A stretch of DNA of 64,000 nucleotides from Phyto melanocephala (GCA_941918925.1 OW799233.1:171844235-171908234), one strand, 5' to 3'; positions 12,186 to 25,715 are shown, counted from the stretch's first letter. Program-made: numbers and translations. The notes: generated by a model from the letters alone, not told the origin.

Positions 12186-14538
12186 TTAAAGGCAACATTT
12201 TTATATTATTGTTGGATTATCATATGACCGTTAACATCTGTCTCAGTGTGCAAACCTTTAATTAGTTCCATTTTATATAATATTCGGCCATGTTTTGCAT
12301 TCAGAGCGAAATGAAAACGTTGAATATTATCGTAGTAATGCATTGGTTTAAACACTACATAGACAAATCGGACTGATCCAATATAATTTGGAATGCAATT
12401 TACCGTCGACTGAATTAGATTCAGATTAAATTTTTACCCTCTCTATAGAGTAGTTTGAAAAATATTCATACCAATACTTTAAACTATATTTTTCGATAAA
12501 CACTTATCCTTCAATAACTTCTGACATACAATTTCACCTGCCTTTATTCCTTTCCTTTCTCTCAACCCCACTTTAAACTATATTTAATTTAATTTTTTTT
12601 TTTTTTGTAAAATCTCTTTTTTTCATTTTTAACATGTCTTTTGGGGGCAACAGTTTATTGTTAATGCTTTCATAATCGTAAATGAAATAAATTTTAAAAG
12701 GAAATTGATTTTTCACTTGCTCTCAACTCTACTCTACTCAGCTATGCTCTACTTGTTAGCAGGACGAAAAAAAATAACAAAAAATATGAGGAAAATCATG
12801 TAGTTGAATGCAACAAACAAGCTACTAAATACAAAATATATAAGTCTTTTTACAACACAATATAATCAAACCGTCACCAACAACGGCACTACCATCAACC
12901 CATTTAACGCCAAAGTATAAAACGATGTAAAACGTACGATTAAGTGTCCTTTAGTTAAACTCTTGCTAAACACACATACGCACGCTGTAGTAGAAAACTG
13001 TATAAATAAAAAAAAAATGTATATAAAAGTGTTCCAGGGTATGAGAATATTTTTTGGTGCTGCTGGTTGTTGTGTTGTGTTTAGTAGTTTCGGTTGTAAA
13101 CTATATTTACGTGGTTTTTAACGTCCAGTTAAGAATCCTTATGCGTCTGCTGTATGCAGCTGTAAATAAATAAACAGAGAAGGCACCACCACGATGGAAG
13201 GAAGTCAGAAAAGTTGAGGGTTTGTGAAAAAGCGTTTGCACTGAAAAGCAACGTACATAAATAAAGTTAAAGTTTTCCTTTACAGCTACAGGGGTCTCTT
13301 CTACTTTTTTGATCCGGTCTCTTTGTTTGTCTGTATGCGTGAGATATTTGTATGTCAAGATGTAGTAACTAATGTTGTACTCTTCACAGCCAAAGTCATT
13401 TTTAGAATTTTTCGGAATTTTTGATGTGTTTATGTTTGTTGGTGTGTGTTATTGTAATATCAAATTTTCGTTCATGTTGACAATTTGTTTAGTGGCTCCT
13501 TGCTCGGATTTTACTTTATTGTTTATTTAAGAATTTTTTTTTTCTTGTTACTGCCTGGTTGGTTAGTTTATTTTTTCCTCTTTACACTGTTGCCTATGTA
13601 TGTATGCTAAGTTCCTGTGTTTAGCAGTCTTGTTTTCCTTTTCGCTTTTTCTCTAAATTTATTACTTTTTGTGGCTTAAAGCAATCATTTTGGCCATAAT
13701 AATTAAAGAGGGCTTTGAAGTAATAGAAAGGATTATGCCGCAGGGCATTGGAGAAAAAAAATTAAACAAAAACTATAATAAACCCTACAAAAACACATTC
13801 ACTGTAATAGTGGTTTGGAAAACTTTTACTTACAAAGGAACACAAACTAAAGGATTTTTTAACAAATTGTTACACAGTTTTTGGTTTCATTTGTGTATCT
13901 TTTTTGATTTTTTTTTAATATCTATGGTAAAGTTTTCGTGTAATGTGTATCATTAATGGCCTTGAGTAGCGCAAACTAATTTAATATTAATGACAAAAAT
14001 ATTAAGTTAAAATTAAAGCAAAATATTTGTATTTAAACCTATGTTTCGGTGCGATAAACGTGTTGGAAATAGAAAAATAATTGGGGTAATGTATGGTCGA
14101 CAAATTACTAAAGCAAGCAGTGTTTTCAAAAGTAATTAAATGTCTACAAATTTTGGGTCTACGGTAATTTTTCCCTATCATTTGCCACTTTAGTCTACAT
14201 TTGAACTTTATATACCCCTTCTCAACCATGAGGTTACACTTATGTTTATATACTTGTAATTTCGTGTGAAGCATCAAGAAATGTTTATCAAACACCAAAA
14301 GAAAAAGTTTCAACGTTATATCACCTTTAAATATACTAATTTCATTTTTATTGCAAGTAATAAGAGCACTTTAAGTATATTTTATACATTTAAGTATTTA
14401 AGTATCTCATTGAACTAAATATGATAATGTTTCTCAAATTGACTTAAACTGTTTTAGTTATAAAAAAGTAAAATAGCTAAACTCTTTAGGTATGCTTTCA
14501 AAGATCTGAACCAAAGTGTGAAAATCAATAAAACATAA

Positions 14539-15699
14539 TTAGCTGACCCGGTCCGTGTTACTGGCCCAAAGCAAACAGTAGTTTTGTAGTACCACACGAT
14601 TTAAATTGAGCTTTAAACGAAATTAACGGCCTTCAAATAAAAATCGATGGAATACCTGTCATAAAGTTTTTTTTACAGAATAACTTACATATGGCTTAAG
14701 TGTGGGCTCAATCTAAAAAGAAACGCAAGTATTTAAGGCAAATTGGAACCTATATTTATTCATTACTTCATCTTAAGGGCAGCGGATAGACAATGTTTTA
14801 TGTTTTTTTATTTGGTGTAGAAACGTATAAATTTTTTGGCGTGCCAAATCGGAAGCAAGCCATATACAACTGGGTGTGTAAAAAATATGAATTTTCCAAA
14901 ATTAAGCCAGCCAAAGTCAATGATTGGCCTTGTGCTTTGTTGATGGAAATAGCAAAGCCAAGACGCAAAGTGAATTGGAGCCTTGAATTGGAATCGTTGA
15001 AAATCTTCGGAATTCGTGGAATAAGTATGTCTTCGCCACCGATGATTGTTGCCTCGATTAAATTTGGTGAACAGTTTTTATGGTCAATCTGGTTCCGTTA
15101 CTTAATTTTGGTGCGTTTAAGTTGCGAATAATAAATACCGGTGATCCAACCTTTAATGTTAGTACATGCGGTGGCATTCCGGGTGGTACCAATGAATTCA
15201 AAAATTCAGTGGGATAATTAACGGCTTCTTATTCATCCTTTACTGTGTCGGTAAGCGCGGAATATCTTGTGTTATCAAATTATGTGAATATTTTTTGTGA
15301 ATAAACCGAAAACTCGGATTTTTTAATGCAACATTTCAAAAGTTTTCAAATTTTGATATTGGATCATTATTAACATAGGTTTTTTGTAAATATCTTCGGA
15401 ACTACATAACCGATTTAAGAGTTTGATATCTCGTTTTGCAAAACATGACAGCGGCTTTAAAATAAAATCAAAAAAAGCCAACAAAATAGATATACATATG
15501 TTTATGTCATTGGTGGTGCAATATGAAAATTTGATTTTGCCACGCCCCTCCGCCCGCAGACCGAAAATCAAAAATCAGACTTCACAGTGTCACCCGCCTA
15601 AATATTCTGAAGATTTCCTGGAAATTCATCAAAATCGGTCAAACCATTTTGCAGTCCATACGTTACATACATACACACATCCTGTTTTATATATATAGA
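14539..15699 (-). mobile_element. Helitron, degenerate, with helicase relic
   Basis: Read on the minus strand the element starts TCTATATATATAAAAC (15699 inward) right after an A, and ends with CCGGGTCAGCTAA before T at 14539. These are Helitron-style ends: 5' TC, 3' CTRR, insertion between A and T, no target duplication. The inside encodes a decayed PIF1-type Helitron helicase (14780-15212). The same two ends flank five shorter non-coding elements in the window, which this copy ties to the Helitron class. Confidence 0.78.
14780..15212 (-). pseudogene. Helitron PIF1-type helicase, C-terminal relic
   Basis: On the minus strand one frame reads [33 protein letters not shown] and [11 protein letters not shown]. 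After stops and frameshifts it continues through PRIP-, FAISINKAQGQSL and AGL-type segments toward GTPKNLY. This is the known order of late helicase motifs in Helitron Rep/Hel proteins (the L-VG-P-LRN--P--NGTR block, then the INK-QGQ motif). The N-terminal Rep nuclease and the Walker motifs are absent, and stops make it inactive. The open frame on the opposite strand (14793-15131) is its shadow. Confidence 0.8.
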
Positions 15700-16720
15700 T
15701 TCCAATTCTGTTACAATTATGCATGTCACAGAGATAAATTTCGTTCCAAAGTGAAATTCAATTCACAATGTTACAACTTATTGTTTCTTAACACAGGGTT
15801 TACACGATCAAGTTTTGTGTATCACATTTCAATGCACTCACACTTTTTTTTACTAATACTTATAGAACTTGATGCGAACTTGCTTTTGCAATTCTCTTTC
15901 CATCGAATGTATCAATTTACAGTCCAGAAATCAGCTGAGTGCAATTGTTGTGACGAAATTTTGTTTTTTGTTTTTTTTTACAAATATTCTGCCGCCATAA
16001 TTTTTTGTTTTGTGATTTACAAATATTCTGCCGCAATTTAAATTAAATATAATTAATAATGTTTGTAAATAAAAATAATAATTTTGAATAATAAAATTGC
16101 TTTAAAAATGCGTGCAGCCTACGTCACAGCAATCTATTTAAATTAATTTTGACAAGTAGTATGTGTGGAAAAACTTAACCGTGTGGCTGCAATGTAAGGA
16201 GGTTTTTAATAGATTCAAATAGATTTAATATTATTCAAATAACACAGTTTTCAGTGTTTATACTTTAAAAGCAATCACATAAATAGTTTATCCGCAAGCC
16301 TTGTTTGTAAAAAATATTTGAACTAACACTATAAAAATATTCATGCCTAAAAACGAGCATGCAAAATTAGCGAAATCTGAAAAAGGTTAAAAAGGATAGG
16401 AATCGCAAGTTAGAATTCGAAACCATATGACCGCAATATGTGATAGAACCGAACATATAAATTCTTGATCCTTGTGACATCTTAAAATAATTCAGTTCTT
16501 CTTGTGAGAATCGATTGCATATCAAAACCACACAAAATGGTTGCAACATTAAAATTATTCAACAGAGCCTAATAATAGATTTTTATTTATCAGTTCGTTC
16601 AAATTGGACTGGCTTCAGAAAAAATATACAATCAACCATGAGAATCATGTATAATAACTATCACACTGAAAAGAAAAATGGAGCTCGATTAAAGCAATCA
16701 TTCCTCAACTCCTAGCAAAT

Positions 16721-17339
16721 TATAAAGTTTGGTTAAATCTTACGGGCCGATGTTGATTTTGAATAAAACACAAATTATTTCGGAACTTATTGTCATTTCT
16801 CTTTATTATGATAATATTGGTATGGTTCAATTATGTATGGAACAAAATATCGAACAAATGGACGTCGCGACCTCGGCTTCATACCTCCATCCGATGGTTC
16901 AAATTTTCGATAAAAATGTGGATGTTCAATTGTTGGGCGTGATGATGAGTCGATGTTGACTATTTTGCGACTACCGCGAAAAACAATAATGTTTCCCATT
17001 CAACGAACTAAGATGGCATTCACAGATGTTTTCATATTTCATACAGACCTGTTTTGCTGAAATTTTAATTTTTTTTACAATTCTCCCGATTGGAGACGAA
17101 TTTTAACGATTGTGTTGACCAAAAGAATTACGAAGTGCACGAAATACATTTTGATTTTAACGGCCATTCTCATAATAAGCCTGAATAACTTTACCTCGTT
17201 GCTCGTTTATGTATTTTTCAATGTTTCAAATGGACTTAGTCTGAAATTGCGAAATCTCAAATGAAATGCGGAAAAAAACTTGTCGTTTAGAGGTGGTTCA
17301 CATTCAACATCGGCCCTTAAAATTTGACCACCCTTTATA
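16721..17339 (-). mobile_element. Deletion derivative of an IS630/mariner-type transposon with both TIRs
   Basis: The left end TATAAAGTTTGGTTAAATC...GGGCCGATGTTGA and the right end, read on the minus strand, TATAAAGGGTGGTCAAATT...GGGCCGATGTTGA are inverted repeats of about 35 bases with TA at the border. From the right end the minus strand encodes a transposase N-terminus (INEQRGKVIQAYYENGRS, about 17170-17220) that resembles the helix-turn-helix start of IS630/mariner-superfamily transposases. Stops follow and the catalytic part is mostly gone. The bulk of a related catalytic part survives elsewhere, at 26450-27125. Confidence 0.68.
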
Positions 17340-17782
17340 ACTTCACAGGACGAACTTTAGTAATTGGTGATTGTAAATATTATAACAACTTACTTACCGC
17401 GTTATGCATAATAACAAACTGTGTGCTGACTAACGAACAGCTCTCTTTACCTTATCGAAATTTTCCCATAAAAAAGTTATCGGCTTGTTAGCTAATACAC
17501 GGTTTTTTACTATGAATAACTCCGTTAATAATTATTGCTATCTCCATGAGTCTTTGTGCTGCGACTTGACATCAATATTATGAGGAATGACTAGAGCTCG
17601 TCACGCAGTGACGAAAACAAAGTGAAAAACAAATAAAAAACTCTTCTTTAAAACTTTATAAAAATTAAAAAAGTAAGTAGCGGTTTCCTTTTTCAAATCT
17701 TAACAAAATAAGGTACGAAATTAGACACAGCTGGGGAAACTTGTATTCCCAATTATCTAATAATGGTTTACATATACCATAT

Positions 17783-18065
17783 AAAGGGTGTCTCAATAAA
17801 AATTCACTTTTTAGTGTATTTTTCTTTTCTCTTGCAAAAGGAAACTCTGATATTTGGCTAGTGTAGCACATGTTTCTTTTAATTACTAAAAATGAAGTGC
17901 TTTACGAAACAACACTGCGTTAAAATTGTGAAAACTTATTACAAAAGTTTGAGACAATCGCAAACTTCGAGGAATTTTTAGTCAAAAGATTGCACTTAAA
18001 GTGTCAACCTTCGAAGAGTAACTGACAAATTTCAAGAAACAAGGTCGATTACGGTTTGTTTAGAT
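17783..18065 (+). pseudogene. mariner-type transposon 5' fragment
   Basis: The block begins after TATA with AAGGGTGTCTCAATAAAAA, an end-like sequence. About 130 bases inside, the + strand frame reads KQHCVKIVKTYYKSLRQSQT and later (after a frameshift) a TDKFQET-like segment. This matches the usual start of mariner/IS630 transposases (R--IV--YY----S, then KF-ETGS). It breaks off after about 280 bases. The TIR differs from that of 16721-17339, so it is another subfamily. Confidence 0.55.
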
Positions 18066-18104
18066 TCCTGTACGTCAACGTACCTACCTTTACCTACCAG
18101 TCGA

Positions 18105-18155
18105 ATATTAATATTGTAGAAATTACAAGTGCACCACAGGTGAAGTGTATAAATA
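18105..18155 (-). repeat. Mini-me end fragment
   Basis: A 50-base remnant reading TATTGTAGAAATTAC then GTGCACCACAGGTGAAG and TGTATAAATA. The same words end the copy at 50564-51330, but here the stretch between them is deleted. Confidence 0.5.
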
Positions 18156-19843
18156 TAAGAATGAATCGAAATGAAAAGGGAAACAAATTTTTTTATGAAA
18201 ATTGTTTTAGAATTTAAAAGTTTTTGGAAAAAGAAAAAACAAAATTACAATTATTATTATTCTTTTACTATTTGTATGCTGATTAAAATCTGTTTTATTT
18301 AAGTTTTTTCTTCCGAATTCCTTCATTCCAACCCTTCTTTTGTACACCGGTTTCGTTGTTTTAATTAAAACTCATTGATGCTTTTTATAGTAATGGGAGA
18401 GAAAAAAAAATTAAAAAATTAATTCTCATTACAATAAAATAAAAAGTCATAAAAGAAATTAACATTTTGGTCATCTAATTGTAAACAACAACGGAAGGAA
18501 ACAGTTGTTATAATTACAATAATGGCTGTACAAATGTTCCCATTATATTGTTTAAGGAACTTCCGCAAACGAACTCTATTCATTAAGATATTTTAAATTA
18601 AAATATTAATGCTTTGAATATAACAATTATTACCAGTTCCATTTAAAATGTAGATCCAACTTTTGTTGTTGTTTTTATTTTTCTATAGTATATATTTATT
18701 CCTTTTTCCCTAAGAGCTTTCACACTTCTAACTAATACTAAGGTGGTGAATGGTGTATGTACTTGTAACTGTTGCCCAAGAGAAATAGACTCACTTCGTT
18801 TTGTATAAATACATACAAAATGAGAAATATTATGGGAGTGTCATCATTATAATCCACTTTGTTGTAAATATGGTGGTTTACCGTTAAAATGTCTACTTAT
18901 GCATTCTGAACCTTCATGTAGGAGGTTTCCTTCCGTTTGAAAAATAAAAAAAAAATAAAAAAATAAAAACACTGTTGCTCTAACGGTTTGTAGTTATTGT
19001 TGTTTTTACTTTTCTGTTGCGTTTGCCATGTCTGTAAGCAACGTAATAGCAGTTATTTGTTGTACAACAAACTGCTTTACTAACTGCTGCCTGTGTGTAA
19101 ACTGTTGCAAATTGCCACTTGACGTGTAAATCCTCAATTGTTTCGTAGAATAAAATCTCAGCTTTAGTGTTTAGCTTAGGTTTTCCTGTTTTACTATTTT
19201 TATGTTCCCCCCTAAACAGGTTAGTTTGTTAGTTTTTTGTTTCTTTTTGTGTAGTTTTCCTTCACATCTAGCAATCATATCAGATGACCCATTTATTTCT
19301 GTTAAAGAGTCCAACTAAATAGGAAGAATGTAGAGGCGAACAATATAAGAGATTGTTATTTAAATCATAAAACTTCAATTATATTGTAGATTTATGCTTA
19401 AATCACTGTCCTGGTTTAAAAGCAATACCAGCTGCACAAAGACAATGCAATTTAGAAATGCTCTAGGATTATTATTGGATTTCTGTTTGTTGCAAGTCAT
19501 TGATTGTATCATATTTTTAACGTGACTGAATATTTTAGTGTAATAATTTAAAGGTCCTTACATTACATTTTTTATTGCCGCATTTATGAAGTATTAAGAA
19601 TAAAAATGTATTTTATTCGTAAGTGAAGTCATAAATAAATTTCTGTTATTATTGCGTGTATTTTAAAGGTTGCGTGACATTCGTGTTAGATTTTTTTATA
19701 CATTTTATTACAAGTGGAATAGATCCCAGCAAAATGTACAGATTAACCGTAAACAGGTTGTTTATGAAATGTAAAGGGGCTATGGCTTGTAAACCTGCTC
19801 ATATGTGGCATGCTATTTGTTTACAAAGTAGCACTTTGTATTA

Positions 19844-20330
19844 TTTTTATACCCTCACCTGTGGTGCACAAGGGTATATATAGCTTTGTCATTCCGTTTG
19901 TAATTTCTACAATTTCAATTTCCGACCCCATAAAGTATATATTTTCTGAAAGCTTATGAATACAGGAGTCGACTAAGCCCTGACCGTCTGACCGTCTGTC
20001 CGTGTGTTGGTTGAAATCAACTTTTAGAAGCAACTATATATTCCTCAGATCTGTGTATGGTATAAATCTCTTGGAAATATCTGGGAATGAACCGCTATTA
20101 AAATTCAGCACAATCGCCCTATAACTTTCTGAGATATGAGCAAAAAACTACGATCACTTCGTTTTTTTCAAAATTACAACGACAACATACATATATACTG
20201 GTTAGAGTAAACGTGTCATCGAATCCCAGCTGAGCCAAACAATTTTTTTTTTATTTTATATATTATTTATATTTTATTTTACATATTTATTTTTAATATG
20301 TTTAAAAAAAATTTTAAAAATTTTTTGGAT
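19844..20330 (+). mobile_element. Mini-me-like element, 3'-truncated
   Basis: It starts TTTTTATACCCTCACCTGTGG and contains TTCCGACCCCATAAAG, a GACCGTCTGACCGTCTGTCCG block (GTCY type), GTTGAAATCAAC and the TGAGCCAAACAATTTTTTT border to the T-rich core. The closing CCGAATATAG block is missing. It is most like the 50564-51330 copy, with which it shares the CACCTGTGGTGCACAAGGG start. Confidence 0.72.
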
Positions 20331-21639
20331 GATATACATAACCAATACATAAAGAAATTTTTACCGATAAAAAGGCTCGATAAAACGGTGCAAAGAAATT
20401 TAAAGATTTACTTACCTATTAAGCTCGGAATCGGACTATAAAAAATGTTGACCTTGGCAATTTTTGTTAAAGCGCGGTGTTTCTTTATATTAGAATCAAA
20501 ACCTGTTTTAATAAAGCATTAAACGTACTTAATCAATCTTTGTGCTACAGGTTGGCAAAATTATTTTTTTATTCAGATCCTTATCTATATATAAGTCGGT
20601 TTATTATAATTGCATAAGATTTATCAAAAATTTCAAAAACTTTTTGTTATTTTATTTATTTATATTCTGAATTTTTTTCCAACTGACAGAAGTTTCTTTG
20701 TTTTTCAAAAACATTTATTTTTATTTAAAAAAATAATTAAATTAATTAAGAATATAATTCAAATTTAAATACAAATCAAATAGTCACTTAATTTAACCAT
20801 TTTAAGCAATAATTCATTATTCATGATTAAAGGCAAGGAACCAAATTTTTAGAAATTGTATCATGCATCTTGCGGACTCTAAAAAAACAATGTGTAACAA
20901 CATGCACATTTATATATTTTTATGGTTGCGAAGACTGCGCTCGAAAGAAATTTTCTACTTCTGTTGTGATGCATTTAATAATTAATTAATTTTTGAATTT
21001 TGGCAATCCCAAACTCCATATTTATTAAATAATAATATTCGGGGAGTTAGAAAGTACTCTAGCGATAGTTTCTGTTTTTTATTTATTTTTTGTTTTTTTT
21101 TTCAGTTTCAGTATTTAAAGGACTTTGCTTTGATATATCTGTGGAGCTTTAACTTTAAAATAAAATATAGTAACTTTTTAACTTATAAAAATTTATAAAC
21201 TTTACCTTAGATTTTCTATCTAAGCATAAAAGAGTAAAAGAGTATTACAATAGTAAGCTTACTGCTAAAAGCAAGCCAAAAAAATTTCAATAATTTTTTT
21301 TTTAATATAAAATAATTGGCTGGTATACAGAATGTATAATGTGATTAATTTAAAACTTTTTGGTATAGAAAATTTAATTGAATTTATTAACACAAAGAAA
21401 ATGGTTTCAGATGACCAAAATTGTTGGCAACCCCGTTGCTTAATTGTGATATAATAGGTTCATTGTTGCAGTTATAAAATAAGTTTTCGGATTTTCATGC
21501 ACTGAGTACCACTGATTAATTTCATATTATAAAACCTTTATTTGCCTTAATACTCTTTCAGGCTATTGCATATAAACTCGAATTATTTTAATAGTTTTTT
21601 TCAAGTTCTTTTTATTAATTCGGAATAAGACAATTAAGA

Positions 21640-22860
21640 TTATTAAAAAGGTCAAATACCTAGGAATAGTACTTGATTGGAGGTAATCCTGGAAGGAGCA
21701 CATTGAGTGTAAAGTGGAAAAAGGTCAGTGAATATGGGCCCTCTGCAGAAGAGTGATAGGCTCAAAATGGGGCTTAAGCCCAAGGATGACACATTGGCTA
21801 TATACGAGTGTACTGCGGCCTACAATTACGTACACTTCGTTAGTGTGGTGGACATCATTAGAGAAGAGGGTGAATATAAAACCTCTTCAAAAGATTCAGA
21901 GACAGTGCTGCATTAGTATTTGCGGCGCCATGAGGACCACATCGACAATGGCCATTGAGAATATATTATCCATTTGGCCAATTGAGATACAGGTAAAATA
22001 TGAAGCGGCCTTAGCTGCCACAAGATTAATGGCAATAGATGAGTGGCTTATAAGAGAACATAAGACCAGATACAAAAAAATAACGGATATCTTGCCGATG
22101 GGAAATATTATGGAATATTACATGTGATAAAATCCCGATGAGACATAAAAATACTAACTGCATCACCATTACACCGGAAGAGGGAGATTGAGATGAAATA
22201 ACTAGGATAGGAAACACCCATGAAATCGATTTTTATGCAGACAGTTCAAAGATTCGTGACCAAACTGGAATGTGCTTATACGACATAATCCGAAACAGAG
22301 GCAATTATTTCCGTCTACCAGCGTACAATACCATTTTCCAGGCTTAAATTATGGCGATTACAGAAGGAGTTAAATATATAAAGGAAACGAATAGCTGAAC
22401 CCCGATTCGTATCTTTACGGATAGCCAATCAGTGATTAGGACCTTGAGAAAGTAAAGAGTTGAATCTCGAAACGAATCTCGAAATTCATATGCGAATTTT
22501 GTAATTACAGGTCATACGGAGTTGCGAACCCATCTAGGTCGCATGAAATTGTCTGAGGAAACGCCATGTAGAGCATGCGAGGAAGAAGATGAGACTTTGG
22601 GCATATTTAACACGAAAATGTTACATTGGATACTATGCCGAACTTGGAATACCTGCGGAACTCAAACTGAAGATCCATAAGGAGTTACATTGAGGGGACT
22701 GGGTTCATGGACTAGTCCGTTATTTATAGGGAATTATGTTTATGGTGTTTGTTTGGGAATTCCGTTTTCCATATGGAGCGCACAACATGCCAACTAGGCA
22801 TAAGTGTGTACCTGTCATGGGTTTGGGCTTTTAGTGCTCCTTTTCAACCTAACCGTTTAT
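21640..22860 (+). pseudogene. Non-LTR retrotransposon, RNase H class (R1/LOA/I-like), decayed copy
   Basis: The frames move from the RT thumb (KVKYLGIVLDWR, then CRRVIGSKWGLSPRMTHWLY and VLRPTITYTSLVWW) to an RNase H start (IDFYADSSKIRDQTG) and part of its core (IRIFTDSQSV). A deletion follows, then the C-terminal cluster beginning VITGHTELRTHLGRMKLS. Frameshifts, stops and at least one deletion make it dead. Its 3' tail (22670-22860) matches the tail of the minus-strand copy at 24765-25715, so the two are the same family in opposite orientation, 1.9 kb apart. Confidence 0.8.
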
Positions 22861-24764
22861 TAGCAAAAATGTAAATCATTTTCTAATAAACAATTTTAAT
22901 AAATAATTTTCTCAGCTTGTGTATAATGCATTGTACTGCTCCTCAATTATTTTAAACATATATCAGCATAGCTTTTAACGTATTTATTTGTTTTAAATAC
23001 AAATTATAATTTCAAGTATACAAATAATTTTTTTCTCCATAAATATTTAATATTCCCATTGCATTTTATTGCTAACTTTCAACAGGAGTTTGGTGTTGCA
23101 AGCAACTAAACAACAACCCCATTGTGTTGCATGTTGTTTCAGTTTTGCCGCTATTTTAGTCATACAATTCATTAAAAATGTGAAAATGTAAAACATTTAA
23201 TTACCGGCTATTAGACTTAAAGTCATTATTTATAATATTCACTTGATTTGAAGTGAAAACAAAATAGAAAAAAAAAAAAAAAAAAAACAAATCAAACAGA
23301 GAAAATAAATGGGAAAAATTTCTAAAATGAAATGCAATTAGTGTTAAAAAATGCATAAAGGAAACAAAAATATAAATTTTTAAAACAAGCGTGTAATTAT
23401 TTTTTGCTTTTAAATTATGCCATGCAAGGTTCTATGCAAACAATGGATAAAAAATATATTTTTTTTTGTTCTTCAAAACTAAATACATTTTTAAAGTAAC
23501 AAGCGAAAGAAGTGAAGGATATTGTATCTAATAATTGCAGTAAAATAGCTGAAAAAGTAAAATGTAATACAAACTGACCTAAATTTTAAGCAAATTTTAG
23601 TTTATACATTAAATAAAAAATTAAAATTATCTCAAAATGAACCATTTATATTTTTGGTAAGAAATTTTAGTTTATAAAAGAAATCATTTTTGAAAATGTT
23701 TTTAGGCCACTTCATTATATCCTTACTTTGGTGTAGTTGAAAAACTTTTAATTTTCTTCAAGTTGAAAATTACCCTTTTTTGGCATTTTCAAGTAAAACA
23801 AAAATGCTAATAATGGCATTTAATATAAACGTAATTAGAGCTTTCGTAAACTGAACTACAGCCCTTTTAAATGTTTTATGTGCATGTGTATGCTTTTTTA
23901 TGTCATGCTGCAGTTTTTTTTTTATTTTTTTTTGTTCAATGTAATAAAACCATATTTTTTCATAATTGACTTTTTTGCTTGCAAAATATGACCAGCAATA
24001 GAGGAAAAAACTTTAGCACTTATTTAAAGGTGACGGTAGATTTTGATGGGCGGAAACAATGCAGCATATTTAGCCTGATTTTTTAAATGAGAATTAGGCT
24101 CTCAATCATTTAATCAATCTTTTATTATTCAATCCTGGATTTTCTCAAAATATTTCGGTTTAACAAAACAATGGAAAAAAAAAGAACTTTTTTTCAGGCT
24201 GCCGAACAAGTGATTAATATATAGGGCACAGAGGAAATAGCACTTTGAAGTATATAGAAACGATGGATCGTCTTTCCAGTTTGTCAATTCATAAATTTTT
24301 AATACAACTAGGCCAGTTGTATTAAAAAGAAGACTGCATTTGATAAGCTGATCATCACCTAAGCTATTAATTATTATTTACATCTGTCAAAAGTTGTTTT
24401 TTTCTTATTTTTGCTTAAAAAAAACAACGTGCAAAAAAGGAATAATTTGAATAATTAAAACATATTTTATAAGCTTAAGTTATGACATATAGAATACATA
24501 AATTTCTTAAAAATAAATAAGAAAATCATGCATTTTATGTGTTTAATAATATAACAATAATATAATTTATATGTAACTCCCAGAAGGTGGTAGGTTTTTA
24601 GTGGTGCCACCACATACCGGATGTGACGAAATCTTATGATTCGAAGGGATTTTCCTACCTGACCACCAAAAATCCGTATTGAATCTTTTTTTGATGCAAC
24701 AATTTTCCCCACTGCTTAATTGCTGCGTTCGGTCTAATCTACAGTTTTATAAATTTAATATTTT

Positions 24765-25715
24765 TAGGTTAGATTAGGTTAGGTTAGCTTGAAAAGGAGG
24801 TGCATTATAAGCCCAAACCCATGACAGGTATGCACTTATGCCCAGTTGGCATGTTGTGCGCTCTATGGGGAAAACGGAATTCCCAAACAAAAACCATAAA
24901 CATAATTTCCCGTAAATAACGGACTAGTCCAAGAACCCAGTCCCCTCAATGTAACTCCTTATAGATCTCCAGTTCAAGTTCCCCAGGTATTCCAAGTTCG
25001 GAATAGTATTTACTGCCAAATTCTCGCGCCTAATATGCCCAATCGCAGGACAATGACAGAGGTAGTGTACCAAAGTCTCATCCTCTTCCTTGCATGCTTT
25101 ACATGTTGTCTCCTCAGATAATCTCATGCGAGCTAGATGGGTTCTCAACTCCGTATGACCTGTAATTACACTGGTTAGTTTCCTAAGTTTTGGTCTACTT
25201 AGTCTCAGAATCTCTTTTGATTTCCCAAGATTTGGGTCACCCCATAGTGTTCTTGTCACCTTACCGACATCAGTGCTTTGCCATTTTCTGACATGTTCCT
25301 CCATCGCCCAACGTTTAAGTTCATCCTTAATTCGTTTAAGGGGTTTGGCGTTCTACAAAGTTATAGTACTCAGAAAAGCTGCCATTTTTGATAATTTGTC
25401 GGCTTTCTCGATTCCGATCAGCCCGTGATCAGCCCGTGATGGTATCCATATTATCTCCAGATGTTCATAATTTGCATATGAGTTTATCTCACTATTACAT
25501 TGCAAAACGTTCCGGGATTCAACTTTATCCTTTCTCAACGTCTTAATTACTGATTGTCTATCCGTAAATATACGAATGGGGGTTTCGCTATTCGTTTCCT
25601 TTATCCATTTAATTCCTTTCGTAATCGCCATGATCTTAGCCTGGAAAATAGTGTTGTGATCTGGTAGACGGAAGTATTTGCTTCTATTTCGGCTTATGTC
25701 GTATAAGCCCATATA
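24765..25715 (-). pseudogene. Non-LTR retrotransposon 3' end, RNase H class, better preserved copy
   Basis: From 25712 down, the minus strand reads GLYDISRNRSKYFRLPDHNT and continues through IRIFTDRQSVIKTLRKD to EIIWIPSRADHGLIG-EKAD, an RNase H domain with the FTD acidic motif and the closing W-PS----G----AD motif. After a break it continues from 25304 with VTSVITGHTELRTHLARMRL and a CKACKEEDETLVHYLCHC cluster. The RT part is missing (5' truncation, usual for non-LTR insertion). The 3' end runs into AGGTTAGATTAGGTTAGGTT at 24765-24790. Confidence 0.82.

Noticed and set aside
14793..15131. 112-codon open frame on the + strand
   Set aside because: It is antisense to the Helitron helicase relic, whose recognisable motifs are on the minus strand.
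24764..24792. Telomere-like AGGTTAGATTAGGTTAGGTT run
   Set aside because: Too short and located at the 3' end of the non-LTR copy; probably its tail, not a telomeric repeat.
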